Assembly (NCBI GenBank): GCA_018712805.1
Contig: DVGI01000011.1
Coordinates: 1-47,693, forward strand
Direction: 5' to 3'
From: Candidatus Fimenecus excrementavium
GTDB lineage: Bacteria > Bacillota > Clostridia > Oscillospirales > Acutalibacteraceae
Length of the DNA: 47,693 nucleotides
The first letter of the stretch is position 1, and each line of letters opens with the position of its first letter. The position numbers were made by a program, and so were the translations under genes. Below, one piece after another: positions 24,957 through 32,238 of this stretch. The notes under the pieces were generated by a model. It ran no database searches, was not told the DNA's origin, and saw only the letters and a list, made by a program, of their open reading frames with translations.

Positions 24957-24985
24957 ATCATACCACGAGTTTTGTGATTTGTAAA
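24957..24985 (-). promoter_or_regulatory. Promoter of the sortase cassette
   Basis: TTTACA (24985-24980) and TATGAT (24962-24957) at 17 bp on the minus strand, about 75 bp before the substrate ATG. Confidence 0.72.
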
Positions 24986-24999
24986 CCCGTTTTTTGAAA

Positions 25000-25015
25000 T
25001 TGTAAATATTTACAA
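25000..25015. promoter_or_regulatory. 16-bp palindrome upstream of the sortase promoter
   Basis: TTGTAAATATTTACAA is perfectly self-complementary and ends 14 bp upstream of the -35. Position and symmetry suit a dimeric activator or repressor. It lacks the spacing of a Rex box, and the regulator is unknown. An AT-rich UP element is the alternative. Confidence 0.45.
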
Positions 25016-25036
25016 CTTCTTAAAAAGCGCGAAAAG

Positions 25037-25068
25037 CGGAAAAAGCGGAGAGGATAAATCCTCTCCGC
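25037..25068 (-). terminator. Terminator of gap
   Basis: A perfect 10-bp stem (GCGGAGAGGA / TCCTCTCCGC) with a TTTA loop is followed by TTTTTCC on the minus strand, 22 bp past the gap stop. Confidence 0.9.
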
Positions 25069-25090
25069 TCGAAATGCAGAAAATTTGCAA

Positions 25091-26122
25091 TTACGCAAGC
25101 TCAGCGAAGTACTTAATCGTACGAACCATCTGGCTGGTGTAAGAGTTCTCGTTATCATACCAAGAAACAACCTGGACTTCATAAAGGTCGTCAGCAATCT
25201 TAGCGACCATGGTCTGGGTTGCATCGAACAGCGAACCGAAGCGCATGCCGATAACGTCGGAGGAGACGATCGGGTCTTCGTTGTAGCCGAAGCTCTCGGA
25301 AGCAGCAGCCTTCATAGCGGCGTTAATGCCTTCCTTGGTGATGTCGGTGCCCTTAACAACAGCGGTAAGGATGGTGGTAGAACCGGTCGGAACCGGAACA
25401 CGCTGTGCGGAACCGATGAGTTTGCCGTTAAGTTCCGGGATAACCAGGCCGATTGCTTTCGCAGCGCCGGTGGAGTTCGGAACGATGTTGGCAGCGCCGG
25501 CACGAGCTCTTCTCAGGTCGCCTTTTCTGTGCGGACCGTCGAGGATCATCTGGTCGCCGGTGTAAGCGTGAATGGTGGACATGATGCCGCTCTGAATCGG
25601 AGCATAATCATTCAGCGCCTTAGCCATCGGTGCAAGGCAGTTGGTGGTGCAGGAAGCTGCGGAAATGATTTTGTCGTCCGCAGTCAGGGTCTTTTCATTT
25701 ACGCTGTAAACGATGGTTTTCAGGTCGTTGCCGGCAGGAGCGGAAATAACAACTTTCTTTGCGCCTGCGTCAAGGTGCGCCTGAGATTTTTCTTTCGAGG
25801 TGTAGAAGCCGGTGCATTCGAGAACAACGTCAACACCGATTTCGCCCCAGGGAAGGTCTTTTGCGTCTTTCATTGCATAGATGGTGATTTTTTTGCCGTC
25901 TACAACAATGTAATCGTCGCCGGCTTCAACGGTGTGTTTTGCTTCACCGATTTTGCCGCAGTAGCCGCCCTGAGCGGTATCATACTTCAGAAGATGAGCA
26001 AGCATTTTGGGATCGGTCAGATCGTTGATGGCAACAACCTCATAGCCTTCTGCGCCGAACATCTGTCTGAACGCAAGACGACCGATACGGCCGAAACCGT
26101 TAATAGCAACTTTTACTGACAT
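25091..26122 (-). CDS. gap: Type I glyceraldehyde-3-phosphate dehydrogenase
   Basis: The 343-aa NAD-dependent glycolytic enzyme forms 1,3-bisphosphoglycerate. Its Rossmann motif [15 protein letters not shown] is at the N-terminus. The catalytic Cys158 sits in [15 protein letters not shown], the His partner in [10 protein letters not shown], and the substrate loop is [12 protein letters not shown]. The ATG at 26122 follows GGAGG by 8 bp; the five-residue upstream extension has no site of its own. Codons are visibly biased (many GTT, GCA, ATC), as expected for a highly expressed gene. It is a single-gene unit with its own promoter and terminator. Confidence 0.97.
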   Translation of the reverse strand: MSVKVAINGFGRIGRLAFRQMFGAEGYEVVAINDLTDPKMLAHLLKYDTAQGGYCGKIGEAKHTVEAGDDYIVVDGKKITIYAMKDAKDLPWGEIGVDVVLECTGFYTSKEKSQAHLDAGAKKVVISAPAGNDLKTIVYSVNEKTLTADDKIISAASCTTNCLAPMAKALNDYAPIQSGIMSTIHAYTGDQMILDGPHRKGDLRRARAGAANIVPNSTGAAKAIGLVIPELNGKLIGSAQRVPVPTGSTTILTAVVKGTDITKEGINAAMKAAASESFGYNEDPIVSSDVIGMRFGSLFDATQTMVAKIADDLYEVQVVSWYDNENSYTSQMVRTIKYFAELA

Positions 26123-26166
26123 TGGTATTACCTCCAAAAAATGAATTTACAATTTGTGCAGTTTTC

Positions 26167-26195
26167 ATTGTATAACGAAAATTGAAAATTTGCAA
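26167..26195 (-). promoter_or_regulatory. Promoter of gap
   Basis: TTGCAA (26195-26190) and TACAAT (26172-26167) at 17 bp on the minus strand. The 266 bp between gap and the next gene otherwise hold only AT-rich DNA and a weak -10-like TATGAT at 26275-26280 facing the next gene. Confidence 0.75.
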
Positions 26196-26388
26196 CAATT
26201 TTTCACAAAAATCTGCGGACTTGTGAAAGATTTGTCAAACTGCCTAAAATATTTTTATTTCCGCGCAAAAAGGGTATGATATTTCTATACGATGAAAACA
26301 AAATTCGGGAAATAATTTACCTTAATCGGCGGATTTCTTTTTCAGTATATCCCGTAAAACCGGAAAAATACCGAGACTCGGAGGCCCT

Positions 26389-27129
26389 ATGACAAACAGA
26401 ATACAATGCACTTTTTCCGATTTGCAGCACCTTTTGGAACAGCCGAACACGCCCGAACCGATTGTGCGCAATCGGTTTCAGACCTATTTTGACGAAATTG
26501 CCGGCGCAGAGAAAAACGAAAAATCGGAAACGGACGCGACGGATTCCGAAGCCTTTCAAAAAGGGCTTTCTCTTTTGCGCCGGTATTACAATCGGGCGCT
26601 GCCGAAAGAAGACGCGCCGGCGGCTTTGGACATTGCCGACCTTTGCGAAACGCTTTCGTTTTGCTGTGACCTTTTGTGCGGGGCGCGGGAAAAGCGGATT
26701 TTTTGCAGTACCGACGCGCCGGTTCCGGCGGTCTGTTCGCCGCGCGCGCTTTCCTGGGCGCTGCTCAACCTGCTTTCCAACGCAGTTTTGTATTCGACCG
26801 GAAAATATATTTTTGTATTTGTTCAGGAAACCGAAAATCACATTATGCTGCGCGTTTCAAATGAGGGGGCGTTTTCCCGTGCGCAGTTTGAAAAAGCGAT
26901 GGGAACAAAAGGCGGCGGACTTTGGTTTGCCGAACGCGCCGCCCGCGCACACGGCGGGGCGCTGCTCTGCCTTTTGGAGCCAAACTACACGACGCTTGCG
27001 CTCACCGTTTCCAAAAAATGCCCGGACGGCTATCCCCTTTTCCCGCCGGAAAGCTTTGCCGATTTACTTTCCGACCGGCTTTCGCCCGTTTACACGGCGT
27101 TTTGCGACGTGTGCGCCTTGTATTTATGA
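26389..27129 (+). CDS. Orphan soluble HATPase_c protein (histidine-kinase-like)
   Basis: The 246-aa product has no membrane segment. An N-terminal helical part (1-75) and a small region without an obvious phospho-accepting H-box precede a GHKL ATPase domain. That domain shows the N-box SWALLNLLSNAVLYS, a G1-like VSNEGAF and a G2-like GTKGGGLWFAERAARAHGG. A tail of about 50 residues follows. No response regulator is adjacent. The ATG at 26389 follows GGAGG with a short gap. It could be an anti-sigma-like kinase, a truncated sensor kinase or a stress-signalling module; none can be picked from sequence. It is followed by its own terminator. Confidence 0.68.
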   Translation: MTNRIQCTFSDLQHLLEQPNTPEPIVRNRFQTYFDEIAGAEKNEKSETDATDSEAFQKGLSLLRRYYNRALPKEDAPAALDIADLCETLSFCCDLLCGAREKRIFCSTDAPVPAVCSPRALSWALLNLLSNAVLYSTGKYIFVFVQETENHIMLRVSNEGAFSRAQFEKAMGTKGGGLWFAERAARAHGGALLCLLEPNYTTLALTVSKKCPDGYPLFPPESFADLLSDRLSPVYTAFCDVCALYL

Positions 27130-27196
27130 GGAAAGCGCTTAAAAACACGCAAAAAACGAAGATTGGATAAGAAAAAGCATTTCGCGGTATTAAAAG

Positions 27197-27239
27197 CCGA
27201 AAAAGCCGACCCTTGCGCGCTTTTTCGGTTCTCTTTTTG
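27197..27239 (+). terminator. Terminator of the HATPase gene
   Basis: A 10-bp stem (CCGAAAAAGC / GCTTTTTCGG) with a 12-nt loop is followed by TTCTCTTTTTG, about 70 bp past the stop and directly before the next promoter. Confidence 0.78.
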
Positions 27240-27243
27240 CTGT

Positions 27244-27272
27244 TTGACGGTCAAAAGAACCTATGATATAAT
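27244..27272 (+). promoter_or_regulatory. Promoter of the DUF1836-YbjQ unit
   Basis: TTGACG (27244-27249) and TATAAT (27267-27272) at 17 bp, 30 bp before the ATG at 27303. Confidence 0.82.
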
Positions 27273-27302
27273 CAAGCCAAGCTCAATGAAGGAGGCTTTA
27301 CC

Positions 27303-27884
27303 ATGATGAAAAATGTGCCCGGCACGGTTTTGCCGTGGACGGACGGGCTTCAGAAAAACGCATTTGCCGTTCTCTCCCCTGTTTTGGCGGTCACCAAAGG
27401 TTTGACGTTAAGCCAATTAAAAGAATTGACGGGGTTAGAGGGGTCGACCATTCAAAATTGGGTCAAACGCGGCTGGGTGGAAAGCCCGACCGGCAAGCGC
27501 TATACGGAACAGCAGATTGTGCGGATTGTCATAATCAATATGCTGCGCAATTCCATGCAGTTGGACCGTATTATCGCCTTGATGACCTACATAAACGGTC
27601 ATGTGGACGACCGCAGCGACGACATTATTCCCGACCGGGAGCTGTTCAGCCTGCTTTGCTCGGTGGTTTATGAAGCCGACCGTATGCACAGCACCGACCG
27701 TCAGGTCATTGCCTCCATCATCGAAAGCCATTTGCGCGGCTATCGAGGTCCTAATGAACAATCGAAAGAAAAACTCGAGCGCGCCGTGCTTTGTATGGTT
27801 TTGGGCTATCTCGCTTCGGAAATGAAAAAACAGGCCGACGCGGAATATGAACAACTGTTTTTACAGAAAGGAGAAACAAAATGA
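27303..27884 (+). CDS. DUF1836 protein with MerR-like helix-turn-helix
   Basis: The 193-aa soluble protein is recognisable as DUF1836 from its N-terminal half: [35 protein letters not shown] and [19 protein letters not shown]. This is a MerR-type winged helix followed by a helical domain. It is probably DNA-binding; target and ligand are unknown for the family. The ATG at 27303 sits 7 bp behind AAGGAGG. Its end overlaps the YbjQ-type gene by 4 bp (ATGA), so the two are coupled. Confidence 0.82.
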   Translation: MMKNVPGTVLPWTDGLQKNAFAVLSPVLAVTKGLTLSQLKELTGLEGSTIQNWVKRGWVESPTGKRYTEQQIVRIVIINMLRNSMQLDRIIALMTYINGHVDDRSDDIIPDRELFSLLCSVVYEADRMHSTDRQVIASIIESHLRGYRGPNEQSKEKLERAVLCMVLGYLASEMKKQADAEYEQLFLQKGETK

Positions 27885-28195
27885 TTTTAACGACCACCCC
27901 CACTGTGGAAGGTTACCCGGTGAAAGGCTATTGCGGGCTTGTCTGCGGAGAGGTCATCGCGGGCGTCAACTTCGTCAAGGATTTTGCCGCGGGGCTTACC
28001 AACTTTTTCGGCGGCCGTTCCGGCTCCTATGAAGAAGAGCTGATAAACGCGCGCGAACAGGCGCTTCAGGAAATGACACAGCGCGCGGAACAGATGGGCG
28101 CGAACGCCGTCGTCGGCATCGACATCGATTACGAAGTCCTCGGCAACGGCGGTATGCTGATGGTAAGCGCTTCGGGCACAGCCGTCTGTATCTGA
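27881..28195 (+). CDS. YbjQ-family heavy-metal-binding-domain protein
   Basis: The 104-aa protein matches the YbjQ family: [19 protein letters not shown] at the N-terminus, [13 protein letters not shown], the helix [20 protein letters not shown] and a final beta segment [11 protein letters not shown]. The family forms pentameric beta barrels; metal binding is only a naming convention and not demonstrated here. It overlaps the DUF1836 gene by 4 bp and ends the unit, before a terminator at 28218. Confidence 0.88.
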   Translation: MILTTTPTVEGYPVKGYCGLVCGEVIAGVNFVKDFAAGLTNFFGGRSGSYEEELINAREQALQEMTQRAEQMGANAVVGIDIDYEVLGNGGMLMVSASGTAVCI

Positions 28196-28217
28196 CCCCA
28201 AAAAGAAGCATAAAACG

Positions 28218-28250
28218 AACAGCCGCTTTTTTGTAAGCGGCTGTTTTCTT
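28218..28250. terminator. Terminator between the YbjQ and histidine kinase genes
   Basis: An 11-bp stem (AACAGCCGCTT / AAGCGGCTGTT) with a 6-nt loop is followed by TTCTTTTTG on the plus strand. On the minus strand only a weak CGTTTTATG follows, so it acts mainly for the plus-strand unit. Confidence 0.82.
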
Positions 28251-28255
28251 TTTGT

Positions 28256-29737
28256 TTATTGGTTTTGTTTTTCGTCGGCTTTTTGAATCGTGACCCAAAA
28301 TTCCACGCCGTCGGGCAGGTTCTCTACGCCGTATTTCTTGCCGTGCAATTTCTGAATTTCGCTGACAATCGAAAGCCCGAGCCCGAAGCGTCCTTCTTCG
28401 CGGGAATGGGCTTTGTCCGCGCGGTAAAAACTGCCCCAAATCTTATCAATATCTTCTTCGGCAATCGGCGCGCCGGTGTTGAACACCCGCAGAACAAAGT
28501 GCGTGCTGTCAGCGTCCGTAACGCTTACGCGGATTTGCTTTTCACCGGACGCATGCGCACAGGCGTTGGAAATAAAGTTGTTGAGCACCATGCGGATTTT
28601 GGTTTTATCGGCATAGCACGGACTTTTTTCGGGCAAGTCGCAAGAGCAGGTAATCCCCGCTTCCGTAAAGCGCAGGGACACGGCGGTCAGATATTGGGTA
28701 ATCAGTTCGCCGAGGTCAAACACTTCTTTTTGCGCCTGCATAACGCCCGACTCATAGCGCGAAAGCTCCAAAAGCTGTAAAACCAGCGTGTTCATCCGTT
28801 CGGCTTCCGTGCGGATGATTTCGCAATATTCGCCCGCTTTTTCGGCTTCGCCGCCCTGAGAAAGCAATTTCGCGCCCTCGGCGTAGCCCTGAATAATTGA
28901 AATCGGGGTTTTCAGCTCGTGGGAAACGTTCGATATAAAATCCTTGCGCATTTTATCGACGCGCTGTTCGCGAGCAATGTCGTCTTCGAGTTTTTTGTTT
29001 TTCTCACTCAAATCATCGAGCGTTTCGCGTAAGGAATCCGAAAGCCGGTTGATACTCGCCGAAAGCTCGCCGATTTCATCATTGGTGTTCGCCGTGCATT
29101 TCTGCGAAAAATCCATTTCGGAAATGTGCTTGGTGACGTCGCGCATTTCAATCAGCGGTTTCGTAAATCGCTTGGAATAAAAATAAACGACTAAAAGCGC
29201 CGTGGCAAGCGCCGCCACGCTGGTAATCACCATAACGGAAATGGCGCTGTGGGCATTTTCGTCTATTGAGGTTGTGCGGCAATACATTTCCATTGTCCCG
29301 CCGGACGGCAGCGGACACACATAGACAAAAAACCGCGCTTTTTCCTGTTCAAAATACCGCGTTTCCATATAGGCGCCGTTGTCCTCTTCCTGCCGGTCCT
29401 GCACGGTGACTTTGCCCGCGGCGGCGGAAAACGCCGTTTTGCCGTAATAGAGCTGTTCCCCGTCGGCGGCATAAAGGTCAATGCTGACGCCGTTTTCTTT
29501 TTCCAAAGCCGAAACGCGGTCAAAATCGGTTTCACCGGCAGCGTCTGCCTGCACAATCGTGTCGGCAATTTTCAGCATATTCCGTTTGGTGTTGTAGGCG
29601 TAAATTTCCGGCAAAAACCAGCGGTTCAAAGAAAGAATGACCAAGACCGCCGCCAAGAAAATCGCGCCGATTTGCAAAAAGAGCTTTAAACGGACGCTCA
29701 TAAACCGCCGCGTTTTTGCTTTTTCTTTGTTACACAT
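28256..29737 (-). CDS. Membrane sensor histidine kinase
   Basis: The 493-aa product has a membrane helix near 18-38, an extracellular sensor of about 125 residues and a second helix near 165-187. A HAMP domain follows (about 188-245, KRFTKPLIEMRDVTKHISEMDF), then a HisKA domain with phospho-acceptor His273 in SNVSHELKTPIS. The HATPase domain has an N-box (MVLNNFISNACAHA), G1 VFNTGAPI and G2 GRFGLGLSIV. The input signal is unknown. The ATG at 29737 follows AGGAG and overlaps the response regulator gene by 8 bp, which makes it the cognate kinase. Confidence 0.93.
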   Translation of the reverse strand: MCNKEKAKTRRFMSVRLKLFLQIGAIFLAAVLVILSLNRWFLPEIYAYNTKRNMLKIADTIVQADAAGETDFDRVSALEKENGVSIDLYAADGEQLYYGKTAFSAAAGKVTVQDRQEEDNGAYMETRYFEQEKARFFVYVCPLPSGGTMEMYCRTTSIDENAHSAISVMVITSVAALATALLVVYFYSKRFTKPLIEMRDVTKHISEMDFSQKCTANTNDEIGELSASINRLSDSLRETLDDLSEKNKKLEDDIAREQRVDKMRKDFISNVSHELKTPISIIQGYAEGAKLLSQGGEAEKAGEYCEIIRTEAERMNTLVLQLLELSRYESGVMQAQKEVFDLGELITQYLTAVSLRFTEAGITCSCDLPEKSPCYADKTKIRMVLNNFISNACAHASGEKQIRVSVTDADSTHFVLRVFNTGAPIAEEDIDKIWGSFYRADKAHSREEGRFGLGLSIVSEIQKLHGKKYGVENLPDGVEFWVTIQKADEKQNQ

Positions 29738-30413
29738 GGTCGTTCTCCTGAATCTTATAGCCGACGCCGTAAACCGTTTTTAAATGTTCGGCGCCCCAGT
29801 CCCCGAGCTTTGTGCGCAGACGCGCGACGTGGGAATCCACTGTGCGCGTGTCGCCGTAATAATCATAGCCCCAAATATCGTCAAGCAGCTGTTCGCGGTG
29901 ATAGACTCTTCCGACGTGGGAAAGCAGTTTGACCAGAATGTTGTATTCCTTTAAGGTGAGCGTGACCGGCTCGCCGTGAATCGTGACCTCGTGTGCGTTT
30001 TCGTTGACGGCAAGACCCCAGTAGTCCGCCTGTTTCTGCGTATCATCCGCCGCGCCGCGGCGCAAAAGCGCTTCTGCACGTTTCACGAGCACCACGGGGC
30101 TGAACGGCTTTGTGACATATTCGTCCGCGCCGGCGTCAAAGCCCGTCAGTTGGTCAAATTCTTCGCCGCGCGCCGACAAAAGGATAATCGGCACGTTTGA
30201 GGCTTTGCGCACCTCGCGCGTAACTTCCCAGCCGTCCACTTCCGGCATCATAATATCCAAAATCAAAAGCTCGGTATCCGGATTTTCCCGAAACAGCTCC
30301 AGCGCCTGCGCGCCGTTATTCGCTTCGAGCGTTTCGTGCCCGGCTTGGTGGAGGAAATCGCAGACCAGCTGCCGAATCAGCCGTTCGTCGTCTGCAACCA
30401 GGATTTTCGCCAT
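29730..30413 (-). CDS. OmpR/PhoB-family response regulator
   Basis: The 227-aa product has a receiver domain with acidic pocket DDE (8-10), phospho-acceptor Asp53 in LILDIMMPEVDGWEV, Thr/Ser in IILLSARG and Lys in YVTKPFSP. A C-terminal winged helix has LTLKEYNILVKLLSHVGRV and a DSHVARLRTKLG recognition region. The ATG at 30413 starts the receiver fold and has GGCGGTG upstream. The queT terminator hairpin ends a few bases before it, so its promoter and the terminator are interleaved. Confidence 0.94.
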   Translation of the reverse strand: MAKILVADDERLIRQLVCDFLHQAGHETLEANNGAQALELFRENPDTELLILDIMMPEVDGWEVTREVRKASNVPIILLSARGEEFDQLTGFDAGADEYVTKPFSPVVLVKRAEALLRRGAADDTQKQADYWGLAVNENAHEVTIHGEPVTLTLKEYNILVKLLSHVGRVYHREQLLDDIWGYDYYGDTRTVDSHVARLRTKLGDWGAEHLKTVYGVGYKIQENDHV

Positions 30414-30421
30414 AAAAAACA

Positions 30422-30455
30422 CCGCCCTTTTGCACATTTTAGCACAAAAGGACGG
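30422..30455 (-). terminator. Terminator of queT, overlapping the response regulator promoter
   Basis: An 11-bp stem (CCGTCCTTTTG / CAAAAGGGCGG, one G-U) with a 12-nt loop is followed by TGTTTTTTATG on the minus strand; that ATG is the start of the regulator gene. The stem begins 18 bp past the queT stop. Confidence 0.78.
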
Positions 30456-30465
30456 TCGGATTCAA
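30436..30465 (-). promoter_or_regulatory. Candidate promoter of the two-component system
   Basis: TTGAAT (30465-30460) and TAAAAT (30441-30436) at 18 bp on the minus strand. The -10 lies in the loop of the queT terminator hairpin, so the leader would be very short. Confidence 0.5.
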
Positions 30466-30472
30466 TATGGAA

Positions 30473-30985
30473 TTAGCGGAACAGCTTGCGCACGCCGGTT
30501 TTCTCAATCGCAAGCGAGAGCGGCACGCCGCCGACATAGCAGACGACCAGTTCCCCGAGCCCGACCCAAAGGGCATTGATGAGATAGCCGTAAAGGGTGA
30601 AGCCCTCGGGCAAGAACACCGCGAGCTCCGCGCCGACAATCAGGGCGTTGAAAAGCACCGGGAAGAAAAGCGAGACCAGCGGGACGCCTTTTAAGCGGAT
30701 TTTGCGGGTGAGATAAGAAAACACCGCCGCAAAAAGGGTGGCCGCCGTGCCGCAAATGATGTCGACCATGCCGTAAGGGCTGCCGAGATTGCCCAAAAAG
30801 CAACCGATTGTAAGGCCCGGAATGGCCGCCGGGGTAAACGCCGCGAGCACCGTGAGCGCTTCCGAAAAACGGAACTGCACATTGCCGTAGGCAAGGCCGA
30901 CGGCGCCGGCAACATAGGTCAGCGCGGCATACAGCGCCGCTATGACCGCCCCCTGGACGAGGTAGTTTAGCTTGTTTCTGTTCAT
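30473..30985 (-). CDS. queT: Queuosine-precursor transporter QueT
   Basis: The 170-aa membrane protein of the QueT family is the probable substrate-binding (S) component of an ECF-type importer of preQ1/queuine-like precursors. It has five or six hydrophobic helices. Family segments include GAVIAALYAALTYV, VQFRFSEALTVLAAFTPAAI in two pieces, GCFLGNLGSPYG and FNALIVGAELAV. The ATG at 30985 sits 7 bp behind AAGGAG, which itself forms the end of the preQ1-type riboswitch. No ECF A or T component is encoded nearby, so it would share a general energy-coupling module elsewhere. Confidence 0.92.
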   Translation of the reverse strand: MNRNKLNYLVQGAVIAALYAALTYVAGAVGLAYGNVQFRFSEALTVLAAFTPAAIPGLTIGCFLGNLGSPYGMVDIICGTAATLFAAVFSYLTRKIRLKGVPLVSLFFPVLFNALIVGAELAVFLPEGFTLYGYLINALWVGLGELVVCYVGGVPLSLAIEKTGVRKLFR

Positions 30986-30993
30986 TTTTTTGA

Positions 30994-31049
30994 CTCCTTA
31001 GTTTTGGTTCGGCATTTCTGCCGGTCGGGATGGTTACGAACCGACCGCT
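30994..31049 (-). promoter_or_regulatory. preQ1-type riboswitch controlling queT
   Basis: In the queT leader on the minus strand, a P1 stem GGTCGG (31046-31041) / CCGACC (31028-31023) encloses TTCGTAACCATC, closely like the preQ1-I aptamer loop. The expected A-rich tail AAAACTAAGGAG contains the Shine-Dalgarno sequence, so control is probably at translation initiation. Between P1 and the tail an extra 5-bp hairpin with GAAA loop (CGGCA / TGCCG, 31023-31010) is inserted, which ordinary preQ1-I aptamers lack. A preQ1-III-like architecture is the alternative. Confidence 0.72.
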
Positions 31050-31076
31050 CAAAGGAAAAGATTTTTGAGCACAGCT

Positions 31077-31105
31077 ATGGTATAGCAAACGCGCTGTTTT
31101 GTCAA
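31077..31105 (-). promoter_or_regulatory. Promoter of queT
   Basis: Consensus TTGACA (31105-31100) and TACCAT (31082-31077) at 17 bp on the minus strand, about 28 bp upstream of the riboswitch P1. Confidence 0.8.
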
Positions 31106-31113
31106 GACGCGCC

Positions 31114-31142
31114 TTGAGAATCGGCGGGATTTCTGTTATACT
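31114..31142 (+). promoter_or_regulatory. Promoter of the PAP2 phosphatase gene
   Basis: TTGAGA (31114-31119) and TATACT (31137-31142) at 17 bp, divergent from the queT promoter and about 30 bp before the GTG start. Confidence 0.75.
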
Positions 31143-31173
31143 GTTATTAAGAACCGTGAAAGGAGGACGCACC

Positions 31174-31668
31174 GTGACAAAGCGGGATTACCAAAAACTT
31201 GCCGCGCCGTTTTTGAAAAGTCCGAAAAAAAGAAAAGCGCTGATTGTTTCGGACCTTGTTTTGACGGGGCTTGTCTATCTTGCTTACCCTATTTTGCTTT
31301 TGGTGTTGTTCTTTCTTCGCGACGAACGGTTTTGGCGGTGCTTTTTTGTGCCGGCGGTTTCGTTTTTGTTCGTAAGCGGACTTCGTAAGCTCATTGACGC
31401 GCCGCGGCCGTATGAAAAACTGCACTTCCGCCCGATTTTGCACAAAGAAAAACACGGCGAATCGTTCCCGAGCCGCCATGTTTTTTCGGTTTTTGTCATT
31501 GCCTTTGCGTTTTATTACACTTGCCTGCCCGTCGGCGTTGTGCTGACCGTATTCGGCATACTGCTCGCCGCCGTGCGCGTGGTCGGCGGGGTGCATTTCC
31601 CGAAAGATGTGCTTGCGGGCGCCGGGATCGGCATTTTAGCCGGCGTGCTCGGATTTTTTGTTTTTTAA
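31174..31668 (+). CDS. PAP2-family membrane phosphatase
   Basis: The 164-aa product has about four or five membrane helices and all three PAP2 motifs: a K(X)6RP-like RKLIDAPRPYE, SFPSRHVFS with the catalytic PSRH, and RVVGGVHFPKDVLAG with the catalytic His and Asp. Such enzymes dephosphorylate lipid phosphates such as undecaprenyl pyrophosphate or phosphatidylglycerophosphate at the outer membrane face; the substrate is not decided. The start is the GTG at 31174, 9 bp behind AAGGAGG; the open frame extends upstream but into the promoter. No terminator follows directly; the next plus-strand terminator is at 32197. Confidence 0.88.
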   Translation: MTKRDYQKLAAPFLKSPKKRKALIVSDLVLTGLVYLAYPILLLVLFFLRDERFWRCFFVPAVSFLFVSGLRKLIDAPRPYEKLHFRPILHKEKHGESFPSRHVFSVFVIAFAFYYTCLPVGVVLTVFGILLAAVRVVGGVHFPKDVLAGAGIGILAGVLGFFVF

Positions 31669-31690
31669 TCCGAAACGAGCTCAATAAAAA

Positions 31691-32170
31691 TTACAGAATC
31701 CACTCCATATATTGGCGTTCTTTCTGCATGCCGATGGCTTCGTAAAACGCGATTGCGTTCTTGTTGCACGCCCAGACGTTCAAATCCAGATGATAGCAGC
31801 CAAGCGCTTTTGCCGCTTCGGCTGCTTTTTACATGAGCGCTTTGCCAAGTCCCTGCCCGCGCGCTTCTTTGGCGACGCAAAGGTCGTCGATATATAAGGT
31901 GCGGAAAGGTCTTTGTGCATAAAACGGGTCATCTTTTTCCTGCAAAATCCCCATGGCGTAGCCTTGCACCGTGCCGGTTTCATCCACAGCGACCAAAATA
32001 TATTCCGACGGATTTTGGAATTTTTCACACAGGTCGTCGGTTGTGTATTTCGGCCTTTCGCCCGAAAAAATATCCGGCCGCCCTTCGTGGTGCAGCCGGG
32101 CAATATCGCCCAAAAGTTCTAAAACGCGCGGCGCGTCCTGCGGCTCGGCTTTCCGAATTTCAATTTGCAT
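31691..32170 (-). pseudogene. GNAT acetyltransferase interrupted by one in-frame stop
   Basis: Reading from the ATG at 32170 (behind AAGGA), the frame gives QIEIRKAEPQDAPRVLELL, then a typical GNAT core ending LYIDDLCVAKEARGQGLGKALM with the acetyl-CoA loop RGQGLG. A TAA follows at 31831-31829. The same frame then continues KAAEAAKALGCYHLDLNVW and NKNAIAFYEAIGMQKERQYM to a second stop at 31693-31691. That is exactly the missing GNAT C-terminus, about 159 codons in all. No frameshift is needed; a GAA-to-TAA change would explain it. It follows glgA on the same strand. It is probably a recent pseudogene, or a sequencing error. Confidence 0.82.
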
Positions 32171-32196
32171 ATAATATCCTTCCTCTTCTAAAATCT

Positions 32197-32235
32197 GCGG
32201 GGCGGTTTTCACCGCCCCGCTTTTGTTTTTATTTT
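32197..32235 (+). terminator. Hairpin terminator between glgA and the GNAT pseudogene
   Basis: A perfect 10-bp GC-rich stem (GCGGGGCGGT / ACCGCCCCGC) with a TTTC loop has its long U-tract (TTTTGTTTTTATTTT) on the plus strand. On the minus strand, past the glgA stop, only AGATTTTAG follows. It therefore terminates plus-strand read-through best, though it may partly stop glgA transcription. Confidence 0.75.
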
Positions 32236-32238
32236 CTG

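Noticed and set aside
24957-25015. Sporulation-sigma promoter for the sortase unit
   Set aside because: A 17-bp-spaced sigma-A type promoter explains the region better; no clear alternative sigma motif is present.
26143-26260. Possible Rex site before gap (TTGTGAAAAATTG...)
   Set aside because: The half-sites do not form the TTGTNAANNNNTTNACAA symmetry; only AT-rich sequence remains.
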